From Macrocybe gigantea (Eukaryota > Basidiomycota > Agaricomycetes > Agaricales > Callistosporiaceae), in contig SJRY01000234.1 of NCBI GenBank assembly GCA_011319805.1, positions 930,001-994,000 on the forward strand: a stretch of DNA of 64,000 nt, read 5' to 3'. A program made the translations under genes and the position numbers. The notes below the pieces were generated by a model. It was not told the origin of the DNA and did not search any database. It worked only from the letters and a program-made list of their open reading frames with translations. Position 1 is the first letter of the stretch, and the number at the start of each line of letters is the position of its first letter. Positions 61,968-64,000 of the stretch are shown piece after piece.

Positions 61968-64000
61968 ATGGTCAGCCCAGAGCAACAAGACCAGCACTCT
62001 GTTCCCGACTCCCACAAACCCACCACCGCCAACGTCCCTGTTCACACTTTCGACCCTGCCGCAAGCCCAGCCGAGAAGGCTGCTGCTGCGGGCAAGGCCC
62101 GCGACAAGCTCCAGCCAATCCACATTCCCGACGACGCATCCCGCGCTAAAGGTGACAAGCATGCTGACATTTATTTTTCTTTCCACTCTCAACTCCTTTG
62201 CAGAGATCCCGGTCGACACGGGTGCCACAAAGGTCGTGCCGACTATCAGAGTAGACGACGCGGATGCAGATAAGAAAGAACCGTCCGAAGCAGCCGCAGC
62301 TACCCCTCAGACCCCTGTCTCGCCTGTCTCGCCCGTATCACCCGTCGACGCGGAGCCTCCTGGCGCCTTTGATCAGCCCACGGCTTCTGCCATTCCTGAC
62401 TGGTACCGTGTCGGTTGGCGTCAAATGGCTGGCATCGACGAGGCACCTGCCAATGAGAGCGAAGCAAAGGACAAGGATGTCCTGGCCATGTTTCTTTCCG
62501 AACAATACTATGGCGATTGGTACCACAATGCTGGCATTATCATATTTGTGAGCGCCACTGCATCTTTAACCTGACCTGTTTTTCGTTCAACGCCTTTTAT
62601 TCCTAGGCCATTTTAGCCACTCATTTCCTTACTCGCTTCAAGTTCGGATGGGGATGGTTGCTCATCGTCCTCGCCATATGTGCCACTTACTACAAAACGT
62701 CTATAGAGCGCGTCCGACGTCGTGCTCGTGATGACATTCAGCGGGAACTCGTCAAGACCCGTCTGGCATCCGAGCACGAGTCCGCAGACTGGATGAACAA
62801 TTTCCTTGACCGTTTCTGGCGCATCTACGAACCTGTTCTCTCCTCTACCGTCATCTCGTCCGTCGATCAAATTCTCAGCGCCAATACTCCTCCCTTCCTG
62901 GACTCTCTTCGGTTGACCGAGTTCACTCTTGGCACAAAAGCACCTCACATCGACCAAGTCAGGACGTTTCCCAAGACGGAGGAGGACGTCGTCATGATGG
63001 ACTGGGGCATCTCTTTCACGCCCAACGACGTTTCCGATCTGACACCCCGCCAGCTGCGGTTCAAAGTCAACCCAAAAATAGTCCTTTCTATCCGTATCGG
63101 GAAAGGGCTTGCAACGGCTTCCATGCCCGTCCTCGTTGAAGACATCAATTTCAGCGGACTCATGCGCATTCGACTGAAGCTCATCACCAACTTTCCGCAC
63201 ATTCAAATCGTCGACTTTTGCTTCCTAGAGAAGCCTGTCATCGACTACGTTCTCAAGCCCATTGGGGGCGAGACCTTCGGCTTTGATGTCGCGAACGTGA
63301 GTAATAACAGATGCCTTGACTGTCTCAGTTCATCTCTGAACACGCCCTGGGCGTCTAGATTCCGGGTTTATCGTCGTTTATCCGCGATATGACGCACGGG
63401 ACCCTGGGTCCGATGATGTATGATCCGAACGTCTTTACCCTTAATCTCGAGCAAATGCTGTCAGGCAAGCCGCTAGACGCTGCCATCGGCGTCTTGCAAG
63501 TCACGATCCATGGCGCCCGGGGCATCAAAGGATCCAAGATCGGCGGTGGCACCCCTGATCCCTATGTCACTCTCACGATCAATGACCGTGTGGAATTAGC
63601 GCGCACGATGTGGAAGCAAAACACGTATGCGTTTAGCCTCTTGTTTTAATGAAAAGCTGATCCGGAATGCAGCTACAACCCGACCTGGGTGGAGACTAAA
63701 TTCTTGCTGGTGCATTCGCTGCATGACCAGCTCATGCTCAACCTGTGGGATTACAACAAACATCAGAAGGACATTATGATGAGTCAAGCCACATTTGAGC
63801 TGAGCAGGCTGCTGGAAGACCCGTCGCAGGAGGACGTTTACGAGCCTCTCTTGAAAGACGGCAAAGACCGCGGCGAGTTGCGATTTGACGTCACTTTCTA
63901 CCCCGTCCTCGAAGAAAAGGAAGCGCCCGTCCAAAGCTGTGAGTGAAATGACGTCATCTACCCCGCGATCGCATCGCTCAATCTTCGATCTGTATCAGCC
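61968..64000 (+). CDS. Tricalbin (extended synaptotagmin) N-terminal part, cut by window end
   Basis: Tricalbins tether the ER to the plasma membrane and move lipids through an SMP domain. The start MVSPEQQDQHSVPDSHKPTT opens a hydrophilic N-terminus with a PVSPVSPVSPV repeat. The membrane hairpin is IFAILATHFLTRFKFGWGWL and LIVLAICATYY. The SMP domain reads ADWMNNFLDRFWRIYEPVLS, STVISSVDQILSANTPPFLD, LRLTEFTLGTKAPHID, MPVLVEDINFSGLMRIRLKL and VDFCFLEKPVIDYVLKPIGG. The first C2 domain begins GVLQVTIHGARGIKGSKIGG with GTPDPYVTLTIN and continues to LRFDVTFYPVLEEKE. The remaining C2 domains lie beyond the window. Introns near 62149, 62549 and 63298 fit GT-AG. Confidence 0.92.

Overview
The window is nuclear DNA of a filamentous basidiomycete, most likely a mushroom-forming agaricomycete. 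The genes are densely packed on both strands and cut by many 50-70 bp introns with GTRNGT...YAG borders. There are spliceosomal, proteasomal and mitochondrial housekeeping proteins of fungal type, intron-bearing tRNAs and a GPI-type chitin deacetylase. Nothing prokaryotic, viral or transposon-like was recognised, and there is no obvious secondary-metabolite or defence cluster. All functional names come from reading translated motifs by eye; no database search was possible.

Layout, left to right. 0-5.9 kb: 3' end of a choline/ethanolamine kinase, a tandem CCCH zinc-finger mRNA-binding protein (-), and a long gene-poor stretch. 5.9-13.9 kb: the giant proteasome activator BLM10/PA200 (-). 14-17.1 kb: a decayed AIM18-like chalcone-isomerase-fold gene, histone H3 and TIM21. 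17.2-25.8 kb: V-ATPase subunit F (-), SGT1/ecdysoneless, AP-3 sigma, Mediator MED6 (-) and an NRAMP metal transporter. 26.4-30.6 kb: a C2H2 regulator (-), tRNA-Lys and MCM5 (-). 30.6-36.1 kb: a poorly understood stretch, COP9 subunit CSN6 (-) and a STE20/FRAY-like kinase (-). 37.2-48.5 kb: an SR-protein kinase, chitin deacetylase (-), a NAP/SET histone chaperone (-), SAC1 phosphatase (-) and U2 snRNP A'. 48.6-55.3 kb: a TMEM205-like membrane protein, Rieske protein, GDPD, COX19 and a Met4-type bZIP, all on the minus strand. 55.3-64 kb: NPL4, a membrane-tethered Nudix hydrolase (-), two divergent tRNA-Gln genes, UGO1 (-) and the start of a tricalbin.

The genes do not form one pathway. Recurring themes are protein turnover (BLM10, CSN6, NPL4), mitochondrial import, respiration and fusion (TIM21, Rieske, COX19, UGO1), chromatin and S phase (H3, NAP/SET, MCM5) and membrane or lipid handling (choline kinase, SAC1, GDPD, tricalbin, AP-3). 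Several pairs are head-to-head with about 90-140 bp between start codons and probably share promoters.

Two things stand out. First, at least twelve conserved genes need a single-base frame correction, usually at a short homopolymer and nearly always as a missing base. This looks like systematic assembly indel error rather than gene death. Second, splicing architecture is extreme in places: BLM10 ends with a 9-nt microexon and an 8-nt terminal exon that rebuilds its gate-opening Tyr-Tyr-Ala tail, NPL4 has a coding exon that is only the ATG, and four genes carry GC-AG introns.
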